Notes: generated by a model from the letters alone, not told the origin. 64,000 nucleotides of DNA from G016756615 sp050958605 (GCF_050958605.1 NZ_JBJHDO010000003.1:124001-188000), one strand, 5' to 3'; positions 32,688 through 40,771 are shown, counted from the first letter of the stretch. Program-made: numbers and translations.

Positions 32688-33083
32688 ATGTCCGACGGAC
32701 AAGATACCGTCCGCATGCGCAAGCGGGATCGCAAAAACCTCACAACCGGCATTGCCCACGTCCACTCGAGCTTCAACAATACGATCATCACGATCACTGA
32801 CGATCAGGGAAACGCTATCGCTTGGGCTTCCAGCGGTTCCCAGGGTTTCAAGGGATCGCGAAAGGCGACACCGTTCGCCGCCCAAGTGGCGGCAGAGGAT
32901 TGTGCCCGAAAGGCAGCCGCACACGGAATGTCGACAATTGAGGTGGTGATTTCCGGCCCGGGTTCCGGCAGGGACGCAGCCGTGCGCGCGCTTCAATCAT
33001 CGGGTTTCACAGTGAGGTCGATCCGCGACGTAACTCCCGTTCCGCACAATGGCTGTCGGGGATATCGCAAGCGGCGTGTTTAG
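32688..33083 (+). CDS. Second ribosomal protein S11 (paralogue)
   Basis: 131 residues. Clear S11 throughout: GIAHVHSSFNNTIITITDDQ near 21-40, GFKGSRKATPFAAQVAAEDC near 53-72, and the conserved end IRDVTPVPHNGCRGYRKRRV. By memory it is roughly three-quarters identical to the usual rhizobial S11, with a different N-terminus (MSDGQDTVRMRKRD) and TTGIAHVHSS in place of SSGVAHVNST. S11 sits on the 30S platform near the mRNA exit and assembles with S6, S15 and S18. It is expected to be a second copy: it lies outside a ribosomal protein cluster, with no S13, S4 or L17 gene around it, only rpoA-like. The expected main copy is not in the window. Confidence 0.92.
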   Translation: MSDGQDTVRMRKRDRKNLTTGIAHVHSSFNNTIITITDDQGNAIAWASSGSQGFKGSRKATPFAAQVAAEDCARKAAAHGMSTIEVVISGPGSGRDAAVRALQSSGFTVRSIRDVTPVPHNGCRGYRKRRV

Positions 33084-33160
33084 CAAGGCAGCCCGGCAAA
33101 GATGTTCGCCGCTCTCGCCGGCACGAGGCCGGCGGTGTGTCAGTTGTTCACGGATCAGCA

Positions 33161-34204
33161 ATGAAGAAAAGAAATTGGCTCGACCTTGTTCGGCCGAAAT
33201 CGTTCGAGAAAAGCACAACGGGACTGATTACGACGGCTACGCTGGAGCCGCTCGAGCGAGGCTTTGGTTTCACGATTGGCACTGCCCTGCGCCGCGTCTT
33301 GCTTTCCTCCATTCCCGGGGCGGCCGTAACGGCAATGCGGTTCGAATGCGCCACTTTCGATGGGTCCCGGATTGAAGGCATTGAAGAGCCTCTCCAGGCC
33401 GTCATCCTCAATTTGAAGCAACTCGCTTTCTGCGTCGATGAGACGTTCCAATCGGCCCGCTTGCGGATTGCTTTGGACAGACCCGGTGTTTTGACGTCGG
33501 GCGACATAGTCCACATCGACGGCCTGAATGCGGTAGATGCGAACCAACCTGTCTGCACGGTCATCAATGGTACTGCGGCAGCGCTCGAGATCTTCATCGC
33601 AACAGGCTACGGCTATGTGCCCAACAGCGCTCAGCCGGCAGCCCACGTGCCTGCGGGTTTCACTGCCATTGATACCGTGCACTCGCCGGTCAGGCGGGCC
33701 ACCTACACTGTCGAGCCGACGCGGCTTGGGCATATGCTCGACTATGACCGGCTGATCCTGACTGTAGAAACCAACAGCACGATCAGCGGTGAAGAAGCGC
33801 TCAGACGTGCTGCCGAGATCCTCCATGACCAATTGAGCGTGTTCATCAACTTCGAGGAAGAGTTCAGCGAGCCTGCGGAAACCTGTGCTGATCCCCTGGG
33901 CTTCGATCCGGTTCTGCTTCAACGGCTTGACGAATTGGAATTGTCGGTTCGGGCGTCGAACTGCATGAACAACGAGAATATCGTCTACATAGGAGATCTT
34001 GTGACACGCACTGAGGCGCAGTTGCTTCGCATACCGAATTTCGGGCGCAAGACATTGCACGAGATCAAGGTCGCTCTTGCCACCATTGGCCTCGGCCTCG
34101 GGGCTGAGGTACCTGGCTGGCCCCCAGCCGACATCAACGGATTGGTAAGCCACTATCGGAAAACGGGTACGGTCGAACGGGAGCGCCAGATTTGGACAGC
34201 ATGA
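33161..34204 (+). CDS. Second RNA polymerase alpha subunit (RpoA paralogue)
   Basis: 347 residues from ATG 33161, which aligns with the start of canonical alpha (KxNWxxLxxP). A GTG at 33137 has a better ribosome site. The N-terminal assembly domain keeps EPLERGFGFTIGTALRRVLL near residues 29-48, including the Arg pair R44/R45 used for beta contact. The C-terminal domain keeps R264, N267, C268, G295, K297 and E301, one position off E. coli 265-302, with T298 for S299. The middle differs more (CVDETFQSARLRIALDRPGV, NGTAAALEIFIATGYGYVPN). The tail is basic (HYRKTGTVERERQIW). So it looks competent to dimerise, join polymerase and bind UP-element DNA. Confidence 0.95.
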   Translation: MKKRNWLDLVRPKSFEKSTTGLITTATLEPLERGFGFTIGTALRRVLLSSIPGAAVTAMRFECATFDGSRIEGIEEPLQAVILNLKQLAFCVDETFQSARLRIALDRPGVLTSGDIVHIDGLNAVDANQPVCTVINGTAAALEIFIATGYGYVPNSAQPAAHVPAGFTAIDTVHSPVRRATYTVEPTRLGHMLDYDRLILTVETNSTISGEEALRRAAEILHDQLSVFINFEEEFSEPAETCADPLGFDPVLLQRLDELELSVRASNCMNNENIVYIGDLVTRTEAQLLRIPNFGRKTLHEIKVALATIGLGLGAEVPGWPPADINGLVSHYRKTGTVERERQIWTA

Positions 34205-34266
34205 CGAAGCTGATTGTCGCAGTCGTGATCTTTGGCCTGATGGTCCATGGTTTTTTCCTTTTATGA
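34201..34266 (+). CDS. Possible 21-residue hydrophobic micropeptide
   Basis: The ATG overlaps the alpha paralogue stop (ATGA). The product begins MTKLIVAVVIFGLMV and ends HGFFLL: one charged residue, then a 17-residue membrane-spanning stretch. This is the form of a small single-pass membrane protein. Translational coupling makes it plausible; nothing else supports it. Confidence 0.35.
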   Translation: MTKLIVAVVIFGLMVHGFFLL

Positions 34267-34533
34267 TCGAGGAAGAAAAAGTATTTAATATATAAATTAT
34301 TTCTCTGCGAAATTTTGCCGCCCTTGAAATAAATAATTCAAGAGATATGTTGTTCATATGCATATCGAGGTATTCGTCAGAATTTCGAGGTTGACTGGAA
34401 AAGCACGGCACTTTTCCCGGAGCAGGTTTCCTAACCCTGAACTCCGCGCCTAGCTTCTGCTCCGGGAAATTCCACCAACACATGCGGTTCATTTCTTGCG
34501 GCGTTTTCCAGCGTCGTAACGATGGAGCGTAGC
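34267..34533. other. AT-rich spacer with a 13-bp inverted repeat
   Basis: Base composition drops sharply (AAGTATTTAATATATAAATT near 34280). TTTCCCGGAGCAG (34413-34425) is an exact inverted match to CTGCTCCGGGAAA (34457-34469) with a 31-base loop. No gene is supported. It may end the alpha operon and carry the promoter of the zinc-ribbon/Nudix pair. Confidence 0.45.
34413..34469. repeat. Perfect 13-bp inverted repeat
   Basis: TTTCCCGGAGCAG and CTGCTCCGGGAAA are exact reverse complements separated by 31 bases. Neither side has a U tract, so it is not a standard terminator. It could be a terminator remnant, an sRNA fold or a protein-binding site. Confidence 0.5.
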
Positions 34534-34701
34534 ATGAGACTGCCTCACCCCAGACGCTTTTGTTTTACCTGTAGCCGCAAGCTGCCCAAGGCAGCGGTCC
34601 GATGTCCATGGTGCACAGCCCCAGTTGCTGCGCCGCTGGGTGTCTCCGGTATTCTTCCCCATCAGGGATCACATCCGAGCTTATGGCAGGTGCTGCCATG
34701 A
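34534..34701 (+). CDS. Small zinc-ribbon protein coupled to the Nudix gene
   Basis: 55 residues, ATG 34534 preceded by GGAGCG. Two knuckles, C10-FT-C13 and C24-PW-C27, form a rubredoxin-like zinc ribbon; the rest is proline-rich (APLGVSGILPHQGSHP). The stop overlaps the start of the Nudix gene (ATGA), which ties the two products together and confirms both frames. In several Nudix proteins a zinc ribbon is fused N-terminally (NudC type), so this may be a split version of such a protein. Function otherwise unknown. Confidence 0.6.
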   Translation: MRLPHPRRFCFTCSRKLPKAAVRCPWCTAPVAAPLGVSGILPHQGSHPSLWQVLP

Positions 34702-35195
34702 GAACTCGGCGCGACTGCGTCCTCCACTCCCCTATTACGGTGGCGGACGCTGCCGTCCCAAAGCAATACGGAGCCATCCCATGGCGAATTGATCGGAACG
34801 GAAACCTTCAGTTGCTGATGATCCGGCATCGACTTGGCGGCTCATGGGCTTTTCCAGGAGGCCTACCGGCGGAGGGATGCTCGCCCGCGCGGTCAGCCGC
34901 ACGCCGAGCCTTCGAAGAGGCCGGCGTTGTCGGCCAGCCGGGCGCTGAACCGATCGGCAGCTTCCGCTGCATGGAAGCTGGTACCGACGGCGCGATCGAA
35001 TCCGAAACAGTAGTCTTGTTTGCTCTTCATGTAAGAGGGACGTTGCTGAATTGGCCGGGGAAAGCGCGACGCAAGCGCGACTGGCGGTCGGTCGAAGAGG
35101 CCGTCAAGCTCGTCAAAGAGCCTGAACTGATCGAATTTCTCCGATCCCTGGAGGTCGACCCGAAGGTGCGATCTGGTTCCGGACTGCAGCTTTGA
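34698..35195 (+). CDS. Nudix-fold protein with degenerate Nudix box
   Basis: 165 residues. YGAIPWRIDRNGNLQLLMIR and GGSWAFPGGLPAEG mark the Nudix fold, but the box G-x5-E-x7-REUxEExGU reads G55-x5-C61-x7-R69-R-A-F-E-E-A-G. The first Glu is Cys61 and the Glu after R69 is R70, while the catalytic E73/E74 pair is kept. Hydrolysis may be lost or altered; it could be a nucleotide sensor. The product is coupled to the zinc-ribbon protein just upstream by an ATGA overlap. The C-terminus (WRSVEEAVKLVKEPELIEFL) matches the other Nudix protein at 20614-21099 in style. Confidence 0.8.
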   Translation: MRTRRDCVLHSPITVADAAVPKQYGAIPWRIDRNGNLQLLMIRHRLGGSWAFPGGLPAEGCSPARSAARRAFEEAGVVGQPGAEPIGSFRCMEAGTDGAIESETVVLFALHVRGTLLNWPGKARRKRDWRSVEEAVKLVKEPELIEFLRSLEVDPKVRSGSGLQL

Positions 35196-35453
35196 TCATC
35201 GAAGCGGTTCGCTATGCGAGGGCTCACCGCGAGATGCGGCATTCCCTGCTTCCTTCGGCGCGTGTTCGCTGTGATCACCTGTTGTCGTTACGAGAACTCG
35301 GCTCCGCGAAGCAGGAGTCTAATCCGGCGCGATCGGAATTTCCGTTTTCGCCTCTGGGATCAACAGGTTCCCCCCCTCTGAACAGACGTCGTAGCTGAGC
35401 TACGGAAACGTCTCAGTCTACCGCGCGAATGCGGGACTGCGATGGAGCCGCTT

Positions 35454-35984
35454 ATGAAAATAAGTGACCTCTTGCGCGCGCAGGACATCGTGCTTGGACT
35501 GCAGGCGCAGGACACATGTTCAATCCTTGCGGGCATGGCCGCGGGATTGGCCGCGAGAGCCGGCCTGAGCGAGCAGACGGTGCTATTGGCGCTCCTGCGC
35601 CGCGAACGGCTGGGTCCAACGGATATAGGAAGGGGTATCGCTGTGCCGCATGCGCGGCTGGAAAAGGTCGCTGCCCCTGCTGCGATGCTGGCGATCCTGG
35701 ATTCGCCCGTCTGGTTCGATTCGTCGAGCGACGACCCCGTCGACCTTGTGCTTGCCCTTCTGTGGCCGAAGGTAAACAGTGCCGGGCTGTTGCGCGCTCT
35801 GGGTTCCGCCTGCCGGCTCTTGCGTTCGGCAGAAATATCGAGCGGGCTGCGCCGCGCCGGTTCGGCTGCAGAGGCATACGCCCTGCTGGGATCTGCCGAG
35901 AGACCGTTCAAGGAGCCCCTTCAAGATCAAGCGCAACAGCTTTCGGAATCCCTGCCCGGATCACCCTGCCGCTCAGCCCTCTAA
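35454..35984 (+). CDS. PtsN-like EIIA domain protein
   Basis: 176 residues from ATG 35454 with GGAG 7 bases before; an ATG four codons earlier is weaker. EIIA-mannitol/Ntr fold: LLALLRRERLGPTDIGRGIA followed by VPHARL with the phosphorylatable H66, then VDLVLALLWP. PtsN is phosphorylated by NPr and regulates nitrogen, potassium and stress responses. The second half (LRSAEISSGLRRAGSAAEAY) is conserved in form. It lies at the right end of the stress-like island; it may be a paralogue of the main ptsN. Confidence 0.82.
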   Translation: MKISDLLRAQDIVLGLQAQDTCSILAGMAAGLAARAGLSEQTVLLALLRRERLGPTDIGRGIAVPHARLEKVAAPAAMLAILDSPVWFDSSSDDPVDLVLALLWPKVNSAGLLRALGSACRLLRSAEISSGLRRAGSAAEAYALLGSAERPFKEPLQDQAQQLSESLPGSPCRSAL

Positions 35985-36107
35985 TGCCCGCACACGTCAC
36001 CTATCAAGCAAATATTTGCGTTTTCCGCATAATAATTACCTAAAATATGTTGAATCATCCATTTCTTGGTGCATTATGGCTACGGGAACCAACCCGAGGG
36101 GAACATC

Positions 36108-37133
36108 ATGTCAGGAACCAGCAGACGCAGACTTTTGCAAACAATGGGCATGACATTGGCAGCCGGCACCGTCGCTTCGCGGGCGCTGGCCGATTTCACG
36201 ACCAGTGTCAGATATCCCGATCCCACCGTCAGGGCACTCGATCCGAGCTTCAGCAAGTACATGGTCTTCTTCGCAGCCGTGGAACAGCTCTACACCGGCG
36301 GCATGCGCTACACCGAAGGCCCCGTCTATTTCGGCGACGGGCGCTTCCTTCTGTGGACCGACATCCCGAACAACCGCATCATGAAATGGGAAGAATCGAC
36401 CGGCGCTGTCACCGTCTTCCGCGAGCCGTCGAATTACGCCAACGGGCTCATTCGTGACCGTCAAGGCCGCCTGATCTCGGCCGAGCACGGCCGCAAGGTT
36501 ACGCGCACCGAATATGACGGCACAATCACGGTGCTCGCCGACAGCTTTGAGGGTAAACCGCTCAACTCGCCCAACGACGTGGTCGTCGCGATCGACGACA
36601 GCGTCTGGTTCACCGATCCGCCTTTCGGCATCGGCGGCAACTATTCCGGCGTCAAGGCGAAATCGGAGCTGCCTAACAATGTCTACCGCCTCGACCCCAA
36701 ATCGGGCGAGATGATGGTGGCGACAGGCGACGTCAAAGCACCGAACGGGCTCTGCTTCTCGCCAGACGAGAAACTGATGTACATCGTCGATTCCGGCTCG
36801 AAGCCGGTAACGATCCGCGTCTACGATGTTTCCGACGACAAGAAGTCACTCACAAATGGCCGCGTCTTCTTCACTTGCGGAGAAGGCGAGGCGCCGGACG
36901 GCATCCGCAGCGATGTCGACGGCAACATCTGGGCCGCCTACGGCGCGGTCAAGGAAGGCTGGGACGGCGTCCTGGTCATCAATCCGGAAGGCAAGGCGAT
37001 CGGCCATATCGGCCTGCCGGAGCGCGCGGCCAACCTCTGCTTCGGTGGGCCGAAGCGCAACCGTTTGTTCATGGTCACGGGGCGCGCGCTTTATTCGCTC
37101 TATGTCAACACGCAGGGTGTGCCGGGCGCCTGA
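36108..37133 (+). CDS. SMP-30/gluconolactonase-type beta-propeller, exported
   Basis: 341 residues from ATG 36108 with GAGGGG. The N-terminus SGTSRRRLLQTMGMTLAAGT is a probable Tat signal with cleavage after ALA. The six-bladed propeller has the metal ligands E70 (RYTEGPVY), an Asn in LNSPNDVVV and an Asp in YIVDSGS. It should hydrolyse a sugar lactone or similar ester in the periplasm using a divalent metal. The lipocalin-like gene follows after 33 bases and is probably cotranscribed. Confidence 0.9.
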   Translation: MSGTSRRRLLQTMGMTLAAGTVASRALADFTTSVRYPDPTVRALDPSFSKYMVFFAAVEQLYTGGMRYTEGPVYFGDGRFLLWTDIPNNRIMKWEESTGAVTVFREPSNYANGLIRDRQGRLISAEHGRKVTRTEYDGTITVLADSFEGKPLNSPNDVVVAIDDSVWFTDPPFGIGGNYSGVKAKSELPNNVYRLDPKSGEMMVATGDVKAPNGLCFSPDEKLMYIVDSGSKPVTIRVYDVSDDKKSLTNGRVFFTCGEGEAPDGIRSDVDGNIWAAYGAVKEGWDGVLVINPEGKAIGHIGLPERAANLCFGGPKRNRLFMVTGRALYSLYVNTQGVPGA

Positions 37134-37166
37134 CGCCCGCATGCTGCATCGAATGAGGAGACCGAT

Positions 37167-37622
37167 TTGACGGATCATGACCAGACGAACGGGCGTGCGC
37201 CCATCGTTTCCACTTGGCGGCTCGTGAGCCACAAGCAGGAGGATATGGAGACAGGCGAAGTGACCTATCCGCGGGGACCCAACCCCCGCGGCCTCATCAC
37301 CTATACGGACGATGGGCGGTTCTCGGTTCTCAACGTTCCCGGCGAGCGGGAGGCCCCGAAGGGCCTCTCACCGACCGACGAGGAAGCACTCGCCCTCTTC
37401 AAGGGACTGACGGCCTATGCCGGGCACTATTCCATCACTGGGCCGGACACGCTCATCCACCACACCGAGATCGCCTGGAACGAAGCCTGGGCAAACACCG
37501 ACCAGCCACGCCGGTTCAAGGTGGAAAACGACACGCTGACGCTGATCGCTGGGCCCTCGAACAATCCCTGGGACGGGCGCGTCGTGCGCGCGACGCTGAC
37601 CTGGAAGCGCATCACCGTTTGA
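37167..37622 (+). CDS. Lipocalin-like domain protein
   Basis: 151 residues, TTG start 6 bases after GAGGAG. It has the short lipocalin-like pattern STWRLVSHKQEDMETGEVTY, RGLITYTDDGRFSVL, and HYSITGPDTLIHHTEIAWNE near 93-112, with a final RRFKVENDTLTLIAGP strand. Such proteins bind hydrophobic ligands or act in polyketide-like pathways; this one has no signal peptide. The last two codons and the stop lie within the 5' end of a palindromic repeat. Confidence 0.8.
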   Translation: MTDHDQTNGRAPIVSTWRLVSHKQEDMETGEVTYPRGPNPRGLITYTDDGRFSVLNVPGEREAPKGLSPTDEEALALFKGLTAYAGHYSITGPDTLIHHTEIAWNEAWANTDQPRRFKVENDTLTLIAGPSNNPWDGRVVRATLTWKRITV

Positions 37623-37756
37623 GAATTCGCTCCGGCGGGGCAGATGGCGTGGTTTTCGAGAACCGGAGCGGAGCGTATATGAGGTACGTAAGCACCGAAA
37701 GCGCAGAAAACCGCGTCAGAAGTCCGCCGGAGTAGAATTATCAAATGGTCTCTGAG
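37615..37756 (+). repeat. Palindromic intergenic repeat, copy 1
   Basis: About 142 bases, beginning CCGTTTGAGAATTCGCTCCG and ending GAATTATCAAATGGTCTC. The arms can pair into one long imperfect hairpin (CTCCGGCGG..CCGCCGGAG, GGTTTTC..GAAAACC). It is about 92% identical, in opposite orientation, to 52877-53023. It resembles the RIME-type mosaic elements of rhizobia; that resemblance is from memory. It lies between two converging genes and overlaps the stop codon of the lipocalin-like gene. Confidence 0.85.
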
Positions 37757-37875
37757 ATCCGTCCTCCCTGCTAGATTAGTAGCTTAGCTTCCAGCGGCGC
37801 CCGGCGCTCATCCATCTCCGCGCGATTTTGCGCGAGACGATCGATCCGGCAGGATGTTGATCGATGGCGCGCCGC

Positions 37876-38832
37876 CTACCCCGCCAGCGGGTGATGGCAG
37901 GCTGCTTCGCACCCGTCCACTGGGGCGAGCGCGGGGGTCTCTCTGCTGCAGAGCTCGCTCGCAAAGGCGCAGCGCGGGTGGAACGAGCAGCCTGGCGGCG
38001 GCGAGACCGGGCTCGGGAACTCGGCGCTCAGGGTGAGGTCCGGCAGGCCCTTCCCCTGCTTCGGCAACAGCATGGCGCGCAACAGTTCGCGCGTGTAGGG
38101 ATGGCGTGGATGGTTGAAGATCGCGTCGGTCCCGCCGATCTCGACGACGCGGCCGAGATACATCACCGCCACGCGGTCGGCGAGATGGCTGACAACGGCG
38201 AGATTGTGGCTGATCAGCACCATAGTCAGTTTGAATTCACGGTGTAGTTCTATGAGGAGATTGAGTATCTGCGACTGAACAGAAACGTCGAGCGCCGATG
38301 TCGGCTCATCACAGACGAGAACCTTTGGCTCGCCGATCAGGGCGCGGGCGATCGCCACTCGCTGACGCTGGCCGCCTGATAACTGCACCGGATAGGCATG
38401 CGCGAGATAGCGCGGCAGGCCGACAGCATCCATCATCCGCTCTACCGCCGCTGCTCGCGACCGTGCGTTTCCCCAGTTCTGGATCTCGAGCGGCGCGGCG
38501 ATCGCCGCCGACACCGTCATGCGCGGATTGAGCGAGGAATAGGGATCCTGGAACACCGGCTGGATCAGTTTCGCTCGCTCGCGCGGCGCGAAGGAGGAGA
38601 TTGGCCGGTCACCGATGGTCACCTCGCCCTCGCTCGGCGCCTCGATGCCCAGGAGGAGGCGGGCAAGCGTGGACTTGCCGCAGCCCGATTCCCCGACGAG
38701 GCCGAGGATCTCGCCTTGCTCGATGTTGAGCGCGACGCCGCGCAGTGCCTTCAGGACCGCCGGCTTCCTGAACGGCGAACCCGGATTGAGCATGTAGGAG
38801 CGTCTGACGTCCCTGACCGCGACAAAACTCAT
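37876..38832 (-). CDS. Dipeptide/oligopeptide ABC transporter ATPase (DppF/OppF type)
   Basis: 318 residues. Walker A GESGCGKST near 47-55, Q-loop FQDPYSSLNPRMTV, signature LSGGQRQRVAIARAL near 152-166 and Walker B VLVCDEPTSALD near 172-183. The C-terminal cysteine-rich end (CSFHPRCAFASELC) is the oligo_HPY/FeS-like motif of the OppD/F group. It starts within the stop of the previous ATPase (ATGA). Last gene of a complete five-gene importer. Confidence 0.95.
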   Translation of the reverse strand: MSFVAVRDVRRSYMLNPGSPFRKPAVLKALRGVALNIEQGEILGLVGESGCGKSTLARLLLGIEAPSEGEVTIGDRPISSFAPRERAKLIQPVFQDPYSSLNPRMTVSAAIAAPLEIQNWGNARSRAAAVERMMDAVGLPRYLAHAYPVQLSGGQRQRVAIARALIGEPKVLVCDEPTSALDVSVQSQILNLLIELHREFKLTMVLISHNLAVVSHLADRVAVMYLGRVVEIGGTDAIFNHPRHPYTRELLRAMLLPKQGKGLPDLTLSAEFPSPVSPPPGCSFHPRCAFASELCSRETPALAPVDGCEAACHHPLAG

Positions 38833-39842
38833 GCCGGCTGCACCTCCCTACGCCGCTCCTGTGCCCTGGACCCGCCTTCGACGAGGCGGCAGCGCACCGC
38901 CCGCCCCTCGGACGGAGTGATGAGCGCCACCGGCCCTTCCCTGCAGATGGCCTCGGCGCACGCGCAGCGCTCAAGGAAATTGCAGGCCGACAACTCGCCT
39001 ATCGGCCGCGGTACCACGCCTGGAATGTAGCCGAGCGTCTTGCGTCGGCCGGTCTCGCCCGGTGTCGGAATGCAGCCGAGGAGCCCCCGCGTGTAGGGAT
39101 GGCGCGGGTCGCCCAGCACCGCGTCCGCCGCCCCCGCCTCCACCACCTCGCCGCCATACATGACGGCGATGCGGTCGGCGATGCCGGCGACGACGCCGAG
39201 ATCGTGGGTGATGACGACGAGCCCGACCGAGGTCTCCTTCTGGAGGTCGGCGAGCAGCTTCAGTATCTGCGTCTGGATCGTCACGTCGAGCGCCGTCGTC
39301 GGCTCGTCGGCGATGATCAGGTCCGGCCGGCAGAGAAGTGCAGTCGCAATCATCATGCGCTGCCTCAAGCCGCCCGAGAGCTGGTGCGGATATTGCCCGA
39401 GCCTGTCGTCGGGCGCCGCGATGCCGACGCGGGCGAGCATGTCGGCGATGACGCGCGGATTGGCGCTCTCCGGCCTGTGCCAGCGCACGATTTCGGCGAT
39501 CTGGTCGCCCATGCGGTAGCACGGGTCGAAGGCGGTCATCGGGTCCTGGAAGATCATGGCTATACGCCGGCCGCGGATCTTGCGCCACTGCCGGGTAGAC
39601 AGATTCAGCAGCGAGGTGCCGTCGAAATCGACCCGCTCGGCGGAGAGCCTCGCGTTCCTCGGCAAGAGCCCGAGGATTGCCTGCGCGGTCATGCTCTTGC
39701 CGCAGCCGGATTCACCGACGATCGCCAGCGTCTCGCCACGTTCTACCGAGAGGTCGACGCCGCGCACCGGATGGAGCAAGCCGCCATGGGTCGGGATCGA
39801 GATCCTCAGGCTGCGTATGTCTAGGAGCGGGGCCATGGTCAT
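38829..39842 (-). CDS. Dipeptide/oligopeptide ABC transporter ATPase (DppD/OppD type)
   Basis: 337 residues, start ATG 39842 overlapping the permease stop (ATGA). Walker A GESGCGKSMTAQ near 41-52, FQDPMTAFDPCYRMGDQ, signature LSGGLRQRMMIATAL near 158-172, Walker B LIIADEPTTALD near 178-189 and the C-terminal NFLERCACAEAIC. Partner of the DppF-type ATPase; together they power the permease pair. Confidence 0.95.
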   Translation of the reverse strand: MTMAPLLDIRSLRISIPTHGGLLHPVRGVDLSVERGETLAIVGESGCGKSMTAQAILGLLPRNARLSAERVDFDGTSLLNLSTRQWRKIRGRRIAMIFQDPMTAFDPCYRMGDQIAEIVRWHRPESANPRVIADMLARVGIAAPDDRLGQYPHQLSGGLRQRMMIATALLCRPDLIIADEPTTALDVTIQTQILKLLADLQKETSVGLVVITHDLGVVAGIADRIAVMYGGEVVEAGAADAVLGDPRHPYTRGLLGCIPTPGETGRRKTLGYIPGVVPRPIGELSACNFLERCACAEAICREGPVALITPSEGRAVRCRLVEGGSRAQERRREVQPA

Positions 39843-40771
39843 GCCTTTCCGTCCGGGGCGGTGACGTCGCGCAACGCGTCACCCAGAAGGTTGATCGAGA
39901 GCACGAGCGCAGCGAGCGCCACGCCGGGGATGGCGATCAGCCATGGCCGGAACAGGAATTGGCTCTTGGCCTCGGCGATCATCAGCCCCCAGGAAGTGAG
40001 CGGCGGCAACACGCCGAGCCCGAGGAAGGAGAGCGTCGATTCCAGGAGGATCGCGCGGGCGAGTTCGAGCGTGCAGACGACGATGAGCGGCGCGGTGATG
40101 TTGGGCAGGAGCTCGCGCAGGAAGATGCGCGGCGTCGATGCGCCGAGGGTACGCGCCGCGGTGATGAAGTCGCGGCTGACGAGCTGCTGTGTCGTCGCGC
40201 GGGTGACGATGACGAGCCGGTCCCACATCAGGCCGCCGATGACAAGGACGAGGAGCGGCAAGGACTGCCCGAGCGTGGAGACGGCGACGAGTGCGACGAG
40301 CACGACGGGCAGCGTCAGCCGGATGGTGAGGATGAAATTGACTGCCAGGTCGACGGCGCCGCCGAAATAGCCTGCTGCGACGCCCAGCGTCACCCCGATC
40401 AGGGTCGAGAGCAGGATGGTCAGGATGCCGATCAGAAGGGAGATGCGCCCACCATGAAGGAGAAGCGCCAGATAGTCACGGCCGAGATGATCGGTCCCGA
40501 GCGGATGCGCCCAGTCACCCTCGGCATGCCAGACGGGCGGCGCCAGCCGAAGCGCCAGGTCCTGCATCGACGGATCGGCGCCGGTGACAAGCGGCGCGAA
40601 TATGACAGCGACGAGGATGATGGCGAGCGTCACGCTGCCGAGCCAGAAGCCGGAATGGCCGAGCGCGCGCCGCATCGCGAGACGCCCAGGCGGCAGGATG
40701 CGGTGTCGCTCCCGCGGGGCGCCGGCCTCAGATCTCGCCATGTCGAGTCTTTCTTCCACGATTACGCTCAT
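39839..40771 (-). CDS. Dipeptide/oligopeptide ABC transporter permease (DppC type)
   Basis: 310 residues from ATG 40771, which shares the A of the upstream stop (TGATG). N-terminal OppC_N-type segment (MRRALGHSGFWLGSVTLAII), the HPLGTDHLGRDYLALLLHGG motif near 88-107 that is diagnostic for DppC/OppC, about six membrane segments, and the EAA loop AARTLGASTPRIFLRELLPN near 207-226. The frame open to 41209 upstream belongs to a shadow of the DppB gene. Confidence 0.93.
   Translation of the reverse strand: MSVIVEERLDMARSEAGAPRERHRILPPGRLAMRRALGHSGFWLGSVTLAIILVAVIFAPLVTGADPSMQDLALRLAPPVWHAEGDWAHPLGTDHLGRDYLALLLHGGRISLLIGILTILLSTLIGVTLGVAAGYFGGAVDLAVNFILTIRLTLPVVLVALVAVSTLGQSLPLLVLVIGGLMWDRLVIVTRATTQQLVSRDFITAARTLGASTPRIFLRELLPNITAPLIVVCTLELARAILLESTLSFLGLGVLPPLTSWGLMIAEAKSQFLFRPWLIAIPGVALAALVLSINLLGDALRDVTAPDGKA

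Noticed and set aside
33155..34492. 445-codon minus-strand frame opposite the alpha paralogue
   Set aside because: The plus strand is a clear RNA polymerase alpha; the minus frame has no family and runs through the AT-rich spacer.
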